From Linum tenue (lineage: Eukaryota > Streptophyta > Magnoliopsida > Malpighiales > Linaceae), in contig CAMGYJ010000008.1 of NCBI GenBank assembly GCA_946122785.1, forward strand, positions 20,733,475 to 20,797,474: DNA of 64,000 nt, written 5' to 3'. This document shows, piece after piece, positions 1 through 10,600 of this stretch. The notes under the pieces were generated by a model that saw nothing but the letters and a program-made list of their open reading frames with translations, did not search any database and was not told the DNA's origin. Position 1 is the stretch's first letter. Each line of letters begins with the position of its first letter. Both the position numbers and the translations under genes were made by a program.

Positions 1-646
1 CTTCCCCTCCCACTGACTTACCCCACTCTTTAAAGTCATACCCGTGTTTTACCACATTTAACCATCAACTTAATGCACAACAACATGCAAGAAAGAAAGC
101 AAAAGGCCCTTTTTTACTGAAAAGAAGAAAGCCTTTCTGGCTTGGGTAGTTGGGTTTGACTTATTTCTACTGTTCTCCATTGTCACTTCAACAAGACAAC
201 AACACTACTGTCTACTGCAGATGCACACAAAGTCGCAAACAGGCCATTACCCAACATTTTATATGATTAAATTAGGAGCTCCTCTGTTTTTCTGTACATT
301 AATCATGATCATTCATACATAATTAGGCCATCATGATTACATAATGATGATCATGATAATGATCCACTGGAATTAACAAAAAATCAATAATCTCTCCAAG
401 TCTCAACAGCCCAAAAAGGGATTGCAGCACCTATGTGGAAAATGGAAGTACCAAAATACCCTCGTTTTCCCCTCGACAAAGATTACAAGCTATCACGGCG
501 AGTTTCTCCCGGGAAAAATGATGAGGAAAACGTGGGTATTTTGGTTTTTGGACAATATTGCACAAACAACAACCTAACAATCAGCCAAAACCTGCTGATA
601 AAAAAAAATGGGAGGAAAAATTGAGCAAACTTTTTTCTTTTCCCAA
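1..646. other. intergenic / 3' flank of the CLE gene
   Basis: AT-rich DNA without a convincing gene. Short open frames here have no recognisable domain, and one overlaps the 3' end of the CLE gene on the opposite strand. The part next to 647 probably holds the CLE 3' UTR, but no clear poly(A) signal can be assigned. Confidence 0.4.
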
Positions 647-1060
647 TCAGTTGTGGAGAGGATCAGGGCAGCTGGGTACTTTTCGTTTGCTCTCCTCAAA
701 ACCTCCTCCGCCGGCTACAACTGCGGCTGCGCTGACATCGGCCGAACCGGAAGACGGTGGCGGCGGCGCGTTGAATGAGCGACCAAAATGCTCCCTATTG
801 CTCACATAATCATCCTTACTACTACCTCTGCTGCTAATATGCTGGTCGGAATGTTGGCCGGCGGCTTCACGAGGCGTCTTCACCAACGTTACCGGAGACG
901 CGCCGCCGTCCCGGGGCAGAATCCTGGTGGCGGTAATTGCTCTGCTGCTGGTGCTGAAAGCCCAAATCTGAAGCAGTAGCATGATTGCCAAAACCAGTGA
1001 TCTCCTGGCGGTGGTGGGTCGAAACGACTGAGGACGGCATTCGGCCTCACTAACCCACAT
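647..1060 (-). CDS. CLE: CLE-family (CLAVATA3/ESR-related) peptide hormone precursor, CLE25/26-like
   Basis: Precursor of 137 residues for a secreted signalling peptide. The N-terminus has a basic stretch (Arg-Arg near residue 20) and then a hydrophobic core at about residues 21-36, consistent with a signal peptide that is cleaved near Ser-Arg-Ala. A variable spacer rich in Ala, Gly and Ser follows. The last 12 residues, RKVPSCPDPLHN, are the CLE motif, preceded by Lys as in CLE25/26-type precursors, and the stop follows directly. The family consensus at motif position 6 is Gly; here the codon is TGC (Cys), one base from GGC. The start at 1060 is the first ATG in frame, because two adjacent stop codons lie upstream in that frame. 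CLE genes are usually single-exon, as here. Known family role: mature CLE peptides bind LRR receptor kinases of the CLV1/BAM type. Family membership is clear; activity with Cys at position 6 is uncertain. Confidence 0.85.
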   Translation of the reverse strand: MWVSEAECRPQSFRPTTARRSLVLAIMLLLQIWAFSTSSRAITATRILPRDGGASPVTLVKTPREAAGQHSDQHISSRGSSKDDYVSNREHFGRSFNAPPPPSSGSADVSAAAVVAGGGGFEESKRKVPSCPDPLHN

Positions 1061-1380
1061 AAATGAAACGACGACGCGGAACCAAACTCCGGCGGTTCCC
1101 AGGAGGAGGAGGAGGAGTTACTACTCTCTTCTGCTGGTTCAGTTGCTGTCTGCTTAATTAAAACCCCAAGCATTGACCCATCATTCTGAGCTAGCGGTGA
1201 TGCTCATGATGTGAAGAGATGGGTTGAGAACTGAGAAAGGAGAGAGACAGTGAAGTTTAGAGAGAGGAAGAAGAAGAAGAAGAAGAAGAAGAAAGAAAGG
1301 CAAAGGTAGATATGGGAATGGGAGCATTCATTCATTCATGAAACCTCTCCTCTCCAGTCTCCACCACACTGGCCCACGTG
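1061..1380 (-). promoter_or_regulatory. 5' leader/promoter of the CLE gene with upstream ORFs, CT-rich tract and G-box
   Basis: Read on the minus strand, this holds a CTT/TTC repeat (about 1267-1297), typical of plant 5' leaders, and a CACGTG G-box at 1375-1380. Between the tract and the CLE start are several upstream ATGs. Two open short ORFs of 8 codons each. A third, at 1173, opens a 94-codon frame that overlaps the CLE start out of frame. If these lie in the transcript they would be expected to lower CLE translation. No clear TATA box is visible, so the transcription start is not defined. Confidence 0.45.
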
Positions 1381-1432
1381 ATAAGAGGAAGAAGAAAAAA
1401 GAAAAAGAATTAAAATTTTAGACTGCGAGAGG

Positions 1433-2175
1433 TAGGGCTGGAAGTTTGGTACTGGTATTTGGGATATATCGAATATCGTACTGAATATGTCTATATTTGG
1501 CATTACCGAATACACGTATTATTTTTTGGGATTGAGATTGAGATTCAATTTCAATTGTTATTCGGGATTAGGGATTACGGGATTGGGATCGGTATATACC
1601 GAAATACCAAACAATACCGAAATATAAGCTAGTATGTATTTTATCCTCACTTTTCTCATTCACTACTGAATGACGACGATTCTTTGCAAGATCAGCTGTG
1701 ATCTTATCCGCATAGGCTGCAGGCCTGCAGATGGGATTGACCTTAATATGCTATGGGAAACACGACCCTCAACCACCAATCTCTTGTTATTTTCATAACA
1801 CCGAAAAACAAACACTAGTATTAGTCTTCTCTCAGCCTCTAATTCGTCAAATTAAAAATTACGAGGACAAAACTTGAGATGTCACCTCTCCTCCATTCTC
1901 TACTCCATATCCTAGCTCTAGCCAAACTCAAGACTCTTTGCTTAGTCTCTTTGTCCTATATTTAACTATCAAATCTAATTTATATATTTAAATTAATAAT
2001 TACAAAGGTAATTAATTTCGTATTAGATAATACCGATTGGGATACCGAAATATTTAGGAATTGGAATACCGAAATTATTTAGGAATTGAGATTGAGATTG
2101 ATTTTAGGGTGTAATTCGGTATTCAAAATTTCGGTAGTTGGTATTAGGATACCGATACCGTACCGATTTCCATTT
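1433..2175. mobile_element. degenerate non-autonomous hAT-like element rich in CGGTA motifs
   Basis: The left end starts TAGGGCTGGAAGTTTGGTA. The right end, read in reverse, gives a similar TGGAAATCGGTACGGTA. Both flanks contain GAGAGG, which may be a decayed 8-bp TSD. The interior repeats GGTAT/ATACC and ACCGAAAT motifs, as in many short plant hAT derivatives. There is no coding capacity. The boundaries are approximate. Confidence 0.4.
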
Positions 2176-2379
2176 GAGAGGAGAAAGGAAAGGACATCCG
2201 AAACATTTATGATGTTTTTCAAATTTATTGCACAACACAGAGAATAATACCACTTGAGTCTCAGAAGACCCAACCTAATATATAGAGTAAACAATTTTAG
2301 CTCACTTGGAGGTTTGGTCACTCCATTTTGGATTAGTTAACAAATTACTATAAGGTACATAACTTTGATCCTCCATATT

Positions 2380-2413
<34 letters not shown>

Positions 2414-2416
<3 letters not shown>

Positions 2417-2830
2417 TGACTACTTCGGTGCACTCACAAAAATGGGTGCGTTCAATGCACCCAACTCAAAAATTAGTCTTAAGGTGTCGGATGTTGAATT
2501 TTAATTTGTAGAATCAGTGTAATATGATGATATAATGTATGATAACAACTAATTAGCCGATTACCCTAAGCCTTAGACCTCCAATTTTGAGTTCTATCCC
2601 TAAACCCCAAATCGTAAACCCTAACCCTAACCATAAATCTCTAAACTCTAAATCCTTCAAATTAAAGTAAATCTTCAATGGTTTTTGTGCAAATTCATCT
2701 GCGTTATTGTTCATCACATCATAAGTGATGATCGACATCATTTTGACATAAATCGCATGTTTATAATGACGGTTATGAAGCGGGTGCACTGAATGCACCC
2801 AAAAAAGTGAGTGCACCGAAGACGCCACCA
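2414..2830. mobile_element. Micron-like element inside a (TA)n microsatellite (copy 1)
   Basis: The element has imperfect terminal inverted repeats (left TGGTGACTACTTCGGTGCAC; the right end reversed reads TGGTGGCGTCTTCGGTGCAC) and lies between runs of TA on both sides. A second copy, at 32127-32500, has the same ends and again sits in TA repeats. Both interiors carry telomere-like CCCTAA words. The arrangement resembles Micron elements, which insert into TA microsatellites. It is non-coding. Confidence 0.6.
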
Positions 2831-2915
2831 TATATATATATGTATATATATATATGTATATATATATATATGTATACATATATATGTATATATATATATA
2901 CATATATATGTATAC

Positions 2916-2963
<48 letters not shown>

Positions 2964-3009
2964 GTATATACATATATATATATACATATATATATATGTA
3001 TATAATTAA
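2831..3009. repeat. TATATG/TATACA microsatellite
   Basis: An uninterrupted alternation of TA, TG and CA dinucleotides. It creates long Tyr/Ile open frames on both strands that are artefacts. The Tat retrotransposon is inserted a few bases downstream. Confidence 0.95.
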
Positions 3010-3016
3010 TTGTTAC

Positions 3017-3580
3017 TGTTTGAACCTAACTGAGTGTAGGAGTGAGGCTCGAATGAGAGTTTGGGTCAAGAAGAAACACAAGCGTCAAGTTTGATCAGGG
3101 AGATAGGAATTAGAGAGTTGAGCGAGGACCGGAGTCCCAACTTTTAGAAAGAGAAGTAATAGTTATAGAGAGAGAATGGTGAAAAATCGATCCCCTCACC
3201 CACCGTAGTAAATGCCATATTTATAGGCTTCATGGTGGTGGGTGAGTGGTTGACATAGGGAGAGATACAGTGATGTGACTACTGGGATACAATGATGTGA
3301 CCACTAGCACACTAAGGTTTTTAGGCCATTCCTCTACCTAGGATGCGTCAGAGATCCACTCATAGCCCTGATGTGACTACTCGCTTGGAAGAGGTGCGCT
3401 TCCCTCATCTTCTGGTTTGGCCTACGCTTGTCCTCCCCTAGCGCATGTCATCTCTTCGCGCCGGGACGTGGTTAGCTATGATGAGGCGGCACACTCGGGG
3501 TCTTTGCACCGCCGTGTTGGGGTCTTATTCAGTTGCGCCCGGTTCCTTGGCGTGATTAGGCCCGAGTCCTATGCCCAACA
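3017..3580 (-). repeat. 3' LTR of the Tat element (564 bp)
   Basis: Starts TGTTTGAACC and ends TGCCCAACA on the plus strand. It matches the LTR at 13034-13609 along its whole length except that it lacks one copy of AATGATGTGACC. A TATA-like CTATAAATATGG (minus strand, about 3214-3226) lies inside. Confidence 0.95.
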
Positions 3581-3594
3581 ATTGCCCCCCATCA
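3581..3594 (-). promoter_or_regulatory. polypurine tract of the Tat element
   Basis: The minus strand reads TGATGGGGGGCAAT directly upstream of the 3' LTR, the expected position for the plus-strand primer of reverse transcription. Confidence 0.7.
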
Positions 3595-4290
3595 GGGGGT
3601 GTTTTGTGAACGCCCCCTGTTTAGGTTTCCTCCAGACTCGGGCCGGCGTGCTATTCGAGGGGCGGGTCTTTTGGGCCCACTCCGCTTGTAGCTATTGGTT
3701 GGCGCCGACGTGCGCGATACTATGAACTGGCGTCGCCTTGCCCTGATGTCATGCGCCATCGCGTTCGTTGTTGGGCTTCATTCGGTCGCCACGCGCAATG
3801 CTCGGCGCGCGCTGTTCGTTCTGCGCGGTACGCGCTAATGCGCTCGTTGTTGATCTTCGTTCGCTGAGCGTGATATTCGGCGATGCGCTCGTGGAGTTGT
3901 TTTCTTTTCGTGGCGCAACGCGTGTTTTCCTTTTCCAGGCATTATCCTCGCGGCAAGCGCTCGTGGTTGATCTTTGTTCGCTGAGCGCGATACTCGCGCG
4001 CGATGCTCGTCGATGCGCGCATGGGGTTGTTTTCTTGTCGCGACGCAATGCGTGTTTTTCTTTTCCTCGCGGGTGTGCCATGCCCCCCAGTCGGTGCGCG
4101 GCACTGGTGGCGTCGCCGACTAATGCCTATGATCGTAGGTGTCCACGTGTCACTGTGTGGTTAGGCTATTTGGGCGGGGATTTTTTGAATTTCGAAAAGA
4201 TTTGGTGAGATCTGACGGTTACGGATCCCAATGTGGCTTTATCCTTTCGCCTTCCGCCGACCGGCCTTGGCCCTTCGCTTTCCCCCTGAT
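3595..4290. repeat. GC-rich region with degenerate internal repeats, upstream of the antisense gene
   Basis: Rich in CG and built from diverged repeats around words such as GCTCGT, GTTGATCTTCGTTCGC and TTTTCTTTTCGTGG (clearest at 3830-4080). Open frames on both strands here follow the composition and show no domain. It belongs to the retrotransposon and probably includes the upstream control region of the gene at 4468. Confidence 0.55.
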
Positions 4291-4293
4291 CAA

Positions 4294-4303
4294 TTATAAA
4301 TAT
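4294..4303 (+). promoter_or_regulatory. TATA box of the antisense accessory gene
   Basis: TTATAAATAT lies about 165 bp before the ATG at 4468 and is followed by a pyrimidine-rich stretch typical of a plant 5' leader. It points away from pol, so the accessory gene appears to have its own promoter. Confidence 0.6.
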
Positions 4304-4467
4304 GAGATTGTTGAAGGGAGGAGGGCTCACTTGTTTTCTCCGATCATAGCCTCGCTTTTGTTTTCCTGAGATTTCCCTCTTCCTTCACTTCTCTTTCTTT
4401 GAGATTTTCTCTCCTCCTTTTACTACCTTAATCCTCTTCTGCTGTTGATCAACTTCGAGTCGATATC

Positions 4468-7098
4468 ATGTCCAACGTCAACAACCAGGAGGCCGAGGTC
4501 GTACAAGGCGAAGAAGGTAATGTCTCTCCTCTCTCGCATACTTCTTCTGACCATTCCGGTGGTGGGAATGGAGGTTCTGGGGATTGGAACGGTGGATCCG
4601 ACGGTGGGGCTGGCAGTAGTGGTGGTGGACTTCCGGCGACGCCGACGTTCGATGCTAGGTCGGGCGATGGGGCTGGAAGCTCTTCTGATCCGGGTATACT
4701 CGTTTCCGGGAGTGGGGAGGTGGTGCGGCCGGCTCGGGGGACTTTGATTATTCGGCGTAAGCAGGGTGGTGGGCCGGTTGCCGGCGACGAAGCGGCCGAC
4801 GAGGAAATCGCCGATGGTGAGGTCGGCGACGATGAAGTCGCCGACGATGAAGACTTCGTCGATGAGACGGAGCAAGGAGACTTTGGTGTGCAATTCGCAC
4901 CGCGAGCAGTCGAGCGCGTTACCGAAGCCATGGCCCGCTTGGGGCCGCAAGGTGTTGGCTCTACATACCGCGTGATCGAATGGGCCGAGATGTGGGGCGA
5001 CCAGCCGGCGCCGTCTGACAATCTCAAGCGTGGACCCGAGCACTCCTCGACATATGACGTGGATGACGTGGAGGAGTTGGTTCGCGGATTGGGCTTGCCC
5101 CCCAATTGGGAGTACGCCGCTCCCTCGGTGCGCAGTATGGTGGGTAACTGCCCCCCAGGGTGGTTTGGTGTGTACGCAGAGTATTGGGTTATGGGGTTCA
5201 AGTTCCCCATCGACCCACTGTTATGCGCCATATACGACCGCCTCAAGTGCTCCATTGGTCGGCTCTCCCCGTCAGTCATCATGCACGCGAGTTGCCTTCG
5301 TCTCGCGTGCAAAAGGCTTAACATCGTGCCTACTTACGGCCTATTCAGGAAGATGTATAAAATCAAGGAGCCCACAAAGGTGAGCGACTGTCTCTCCATC
5401 CAGCGACGCGACCACCGCCCCGATGGCTTCGTGTACGGCTCGCCCAAGTTGAAGAAGACTTGGTTCGGCCAGTTTTTCTATGTTAAGCCCGCTCCCGGGG
5501 AATGGGCGAGTGGGTCGCTGCCGGAGCCCACCTCCTGGATGAAGGGCAGTATAGCCGGGTTCGAGTCCGACGTCGGTAACTACGACGGGCTCAACGATGA
5601 GTATGAGGCTTGCATGCCTCACCGCATGAACTTATACAAGCGGGGTGTCCGCGAAGCCTGTCTGGAAGAGCTCTTTGGAGATGGTTAGTTATGTTTCCTT
5701 CCTTTTGTATTCTATCTTATTAACCGCCCTCTTACGATTTATTGGCGCAGGTGTTGACTTTTCCACCCTCGCGAGTATGATGTCGGTGGAGGACGTCGCG
5801 CCGCGTGCCGACAAGAAAAGGAAGAAGAAGGTCGACGCGGCGCCAAGACCCTTGAAGCGGAAGGAGGTCGAGCAGCCGCAACCGCAGGTTGTCGAGAGGC
5901 CCCGCAAGACCATTCGTATAGCGGAGCCAGCCGCCCAAGTGGCGAAGCAACTGCCCGCGACGCCGCAGCTGTCCGCCGCGCAACAGCTCTCACTGGCGCT
6001 TTCGGAGCCCGAGGCGACGGTGAGCCGGCCCGTTCGTCGAGGTGGGGATGGGGCTGGCAGCTCATCCGGGACATCCGCTACCGCTCCTCCCGTCAGCACT
6101 GTGCCGCCCTCCGCCGCCGTCCACCAAGTCCGCGACGTGCGGATTCACACCGCAGCGGCGTGTAACTTGGTGTCGGCCAATCATGCGCTTCGGGCGATCG
6201 GGCCCGTTCTCTCCGTTCCCCCGCGGGTGGAAAAGACGGACCCTCTTCACGACCTGGCGCAGATCCATTTCGCGGTAAGACTCAGTTTAGGTTAAGGTTT
6301 ATTTTGTTAACCTTCCCCTCCTTCTTTTTTGCTTGGCTAAGACTCGTGGCGTTGTAGGGTTTGTCGGCGACCTTTCGCGCTCAACAAGAGCGCGCCTCGA
6401 TGCGTGCCAAGATGAAGGCCGACGAGGCGCAAATCGTGCAGTTGGAGGGGAAGGTGCTCGGGGCGAACAATCGTGCCGAGGACGCTACCTCTAAGGCCAA
6501 CGAGGCGCTGGAGTCACTCGGCCTTTTGCAGAGCCGATTGGCCGCCGACGTGGAGGCGGCCAAAGAGCAGGTGCGGAACGAGGAGCGCACTGCTCTCCGA
6601 GAAGAACTGGAAGTCTCCTTCTCTGAGAGATTGCGCAAAGCTCGCGAAGAATTCCAGAAGGAGAAGGACGACCTTGTTCGCCTTCACACCGTTGCGAAGG
6701 CGGAGGCCGTTCGCGCAGCTGAAGTCGCGGCCGTCCGCCAGTTCAAGTCTTCCCAACCTTTCGGGAAGATCATGGCGGATGCCATGACCAAGGCCGTGAT
6801 AGCGGTTGGTAAGAAGGTCCGCCCTGAGAATCCGGGGATGCGCTGGGACACTCGCGAGATGGTTCAGCACGTCAAAGTGTGGATCAGCGAGAAGCGTCCT
6901 TTGGATTCTGACTCCGAGTCCGAGGAAGAGGAGGAGGAAGAGGCGGAGCGCCGGGGGGAGGTTGAGCGTCCAACAGGGAAGGAGAAGAAGGATGGAGAGG
7001 TGGCCGACGAAGATGAGGAGGACGAGGAAGAGGAGCGTCCTCTGTTGCGCCGCAAGTCGAGCAGGGAGGGCGAACAGCCCGACACTGGCTCTGCTTAG
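4468..7098 (+). CDS. spliced antisense accessory protein of the Tat element (Transposase_28 / 'putative gypsy-type transposon' family)
   Basis: Three exons join in frame: 4468-5683, 5751-6274 and 6358-7098, giving 826 codons and a stop. Both introns (67 and 83 bp) are GT...AG. Residues 1-140 are low-complexity Gly/Ser and then acidic. A globular part at about 205-350, with GFKFPIDPLLCAIYDRL and a conserved Pro-Ser-Trp region, resembles the plant Transposase_28 (putative gypsy-type transposon) family. Exon 2 starts with a basic Lys/Arg patch that could be a nuclear signal. Exon 3 encodes a coiled coil (about residues 580-700) and ends in Glu/Asp runs. The gene runs opposite to gag-pol and has its own TATA box. 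Antisense ORFs at this position are known in Tat elements and their function is not established. The intact reading frame suggests selection or recent insertion. Confidence 0.8.
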
Positions 7099-7373
7099 AT
7101 GTGGCCCAATCGAGCCTTAACTGTTTTGTAGTTTTCTCGTGCTTTTTCTGTTGTTTTCTTGTGTGTAGTCGCGAACGGCATTGTGGCTCCCTCCTTGATT
7201 ATAACAATAGATTTTCGACTATATTTGTTTCGGCTTCTCTCCCTCCCCCCCTTTTATTATCTATCTTGTTCAACGACTTTGTGTGCGCGAATAAGCGACA
7301 ACCGCTGCTTTTGCCTTGTCCTCTCGCGCGGAGGATGTGCGAGCTGGGTGCTTATCTTTGTTCTTTCGAACTA

Positions 7374-7649
7374 GGCGCGAATAGTGCTGGACTATTGCTA
7401 ATGTTTTGTTCTTTCGAACCATGTCTTTTTGCGCGAATAGTGCTGGACTATTGCTAAGCTTTGTTCTTTCGAACCGTGTCCTTTTGCGCGAATAGTGCTG
7501 GACTATTGCTAATTTTTGTTCTTTCGAACCATGTCCTTTTGCACGAATAGTGCTGGACTATTGCTAAGTTTTGTTCTTTCGAACCGTGTCCTTTTGCGCG
7601 AATAGTGCTGGACTATTGCTAAGTTTTGTTCTTTCGAACCGTGTCCTTT
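7374..7649. repeat. tandem repeat, about 55 bp x 5, between the antisense gene and pol
   Basis: Five consecutive units each contain GAATAGTGCTGGACTATTGC followed by TTGTTCTTTCGAACC. Each unit has a short dyad (AATAGT...ACTATT) and a TTCGAA core. The units differ by a few bases and by 1-2 bp in length. Short tandem arrays in the 3' untranslated part are known for Tat/Ogre-type elements and can seed satellites. Confidence 0.85.
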
Positions 7650-7686
7650 TATTTATTGCGCTAATGCGCTGTTACAAACGTGGTAC

Positions 7687-10600
7687 TTAACCGGCACGAT
7701 TGTATTTCCTTAGATTCTGTGCGTTCCATGTTCTTGGAATCTTGTTGCCCCCCAATTCGCTGAGTTTGAATGTGTTGGCGCCCACCACTTCGCGAATTAG
7801 GTAAGGACCTTCCCACGTCGAGGCGAGCTTCCCGTGCCTGGGGTCAGGGCGGAAGTTCCGCCGCAATACTTGGTCGCCCAGGATCAACTTGTGGGGGACC
7901 AGCTTCGCGTTGTGGTACTTGGCTACCTGTTCCTTCATTGCAGCTAGCCTGATGGCTGCCAACTCGCGCCTTTCTTGCGACAATTCGAGCTCTAGTAGGC
8001 GCGCCTCGTCGTTTGCTTCCTCGCTGTACCCGCTGATTCGGTAGGTCGGTATTGTTGTCTCGATGGGGATCACCGCGTCAGTGCCATACGTGAGGGCGAA
8101 GGGGGTTTCGCCTGTTGCCACTTTGTATGTAGTGCGGTGCGCCCATAGCACCGTGTGTAGCTCGTCCGCCCAATGGCCCTTGGCCTCATTCAGGCGAGTG
8201 TGGAGGCCATGTAGGATCGCCTTGTTGGAGGACTCTGCTTGGCCGTTGGCTTGGGGGTAAGCGACCGACGCGAATCTTGCAATGGTCCCCACCTCATCGC
8301 AGAAGTCTATCACGTCTGCGCAATCGAACTGCTTCCCATGGTCGAAGACAAGTGCATTTGGGACTCCAAAGCGTGACAAAATGTTGTTGCGCAAGAAACG
8401 CGTTACCTGTTGTGCCGTTATGGATGCCAGTGCCTCGGCCTCGATCCACTTAGTGAAGTAATCCACTGCCACGATTATGTATTTGCGCTTCCCTTTTGCT
8501 GTTGGGAAAGGGCCCAAGAGGTCGACTCCCCATTGCGCGAAAGGCCATGGGCTCAAGTTGCCTTGGAGCTCGGTGGCCGGCAAGTGGTGTTGGCGCGCGT
8601 TGACCTGGCATTTGTGGCATTGGTCCGCGTAATTCTTCGTATCCTTCTTAATCCTCGGCCAGTAGTAGCCATGCAGGAGGATGGTGCGCTCCATGCTGCG
8701 TGGCCCTGCGTGCATTGCACACAGCCCCTCATGCAGTTCGCGTACCAAATCTTGCGCCTCCTCTTGCCCGATGCATTTGAGGTAGACGCCCGAGAATGAT
8801 CTTCGGAACAGGTTCCCTTCGATGAGTGTGCAACGAGCTGCCTTTTGCCTTAGCGCCCAAGCTTGCTTAGGGTCTTCCGGTACCGTCCCATCTTGGAGGT
8901 ATTCCACAATTGGGTGTCTCCAGTCTTCGTTTGTCATGAGCTGTGTTGTGTTGACTGCTGATTCCGAAGGGGTATCCTCTTCTTCCTTTTGAACGGTCAC
9001 GAGCCGCGTGGACTCGAAGTCGGTTGCCGTCGCCAGTTTAGATAATGCGTCGGCATGCGCATTCTCCTCCCTTGGGATCTGCGCATATGTTACTGCTTCG
9101 AACGTTGCAGCTCTCATTTTGACGCGTTCCATGTAGTGTGCCAGGGCGTCCTCCTTTGCGTCGAACGCGCCGTTCAGCTGGTTGACTGCCAAGGAAGAGT
9201 CGGAGAGTATCCGTATCGTTCTTGCCCCTAGGTCGTGAGCGGCTGTCATCCCTGCCAAGATGGCCTCGTATTCCGCGGCGTTGTTTGTTTTCAACGCTCG
9301 GAACCTGATTGCGATCTCGTGCACCACGCCAGTAGGTGTGCGCACCACGACCCCTGCCCCGGCGCCGTGTTTGCTCGCCGCTCCATCGACGTAGACTTCC
9401 CAGACGCCCTCCGGCGTTGTTTCTAGGGTTACCCCCTCTGCAATGAAGTCTGCGAGGATTTGTGCCTTTATCGCTGGCCTTGGCGCGTACTGAATGTCGT
9501 ACTCCGACAGCTCGACCGCCCATTTGACCATGCGCCCCGACACTTCCATTGATGTCAGAATCTTTTTTAGCGGGAGGTTTGTCAGGACGGTGATCTGGTG
9601 CGCTTGGAAGTACGGGCGCAGCTTCTGCGACGCGCTCACGAGCGCCAAGGCAGCCTTCTCGATGGAGGAGTATCTTGTTTCTGCGCTGACAAGAGTGCGC
9701 GAGGTGTAATACACCGGTTGCTCGGTTCTGCCGTCTCTTCGAGATATTAGCACTGCACTCACGGCCCTTGTTGACACGGCGAGATACAAGAAAAGTTTTT
9801 CATTAAGCTTGGGGGCCGTTAGTACAGGGGGGGATACAAGATACGCCTTTAGCTCTTGGAACGCTGCTTCGCATTCTGGAGTCCATGCGAAGCGCGCCCC
9901 GTTCTTGAGCGTTTGGAAGAAGGGCGCGCACTTGTCAGCGGATCGCGGTATGAACCTCCCCAGCGCCGCTATTTTGCCATTCAGAGACTGGATTTCCAGC
10001 GCGTTCCGGGGCGCCCGCAGCTGTTGGACTGCGGTGATTTGCTTTGGGTCGACCTCTATGCCGCGCTTGGTTATCATGAACCCGAGGAACTTCCCCGCTT
10101 CTGCTCCGAAAACGCACTTGAGCGGGTTGAGGCGAAGGCTGTGTTGACGGAGAGCTTCGAAAGTCTCGCGCAGGTCCTGCAGGTGTGACTTGCCCGCTTT
10201 CGTTTTGACGATGAGGTCGTCCACATATGCCTCGATGTTCCGCCCGATCTGTCGCGAGAAGACCGTGTCAATCATTCTCTGATATGTCGCGCCCGCGTTC
10301 TTTAACCCGAACGGCATCCCCACAAAGCAGAAGTTCTCAAACGGTGTCATGAACGACGTCTTTTCTTCGTCTTCCACGGACATGGGGATCTGGTGGTACC
10401 CGGAGAACATGTCGAGGAAGGATAACGTCTCGTGATCTGCAGTTGCGTCGATCAGTTGGTCGATGCGCGGCAGTGGATAAGGGTCTCCTGGGCACACTCT
10501 GTTGATCGTGGTGTAGTCGACGCACATCCGCCAGGCCCCTGATGATTTCTTGACCAATACCACATTTGCCAACCACTTTGGATATTTTACGGGTCGGATT

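Noticed and set aside
2600..2635. Telomere-like CCCTAA words as an interstitial telomere
   Set aside because: Only a few degenerate copies, and they occur inside both Micron-like elements, so they belong to the element.
2553..3094. Several open frames with Tyr/Ile repeats on both strands
   Set aside because: They are produced by the TATATG/TATACA microsatellite and extend into the LTR; no protein domain.
4449..5324. 291-codon frame on the minus strand and other frames overlapping the antisense gene
   Set aside because: The plus-strand frame has spliced continuity, a domain and a promoter; the opposite frames follow GC-rich composition.
7374..7649. Regular repeats resembling a CRISPR array
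   Set aside because: Repeats are directly adjacent without unique spacers and lie in a plant retrotransposon.
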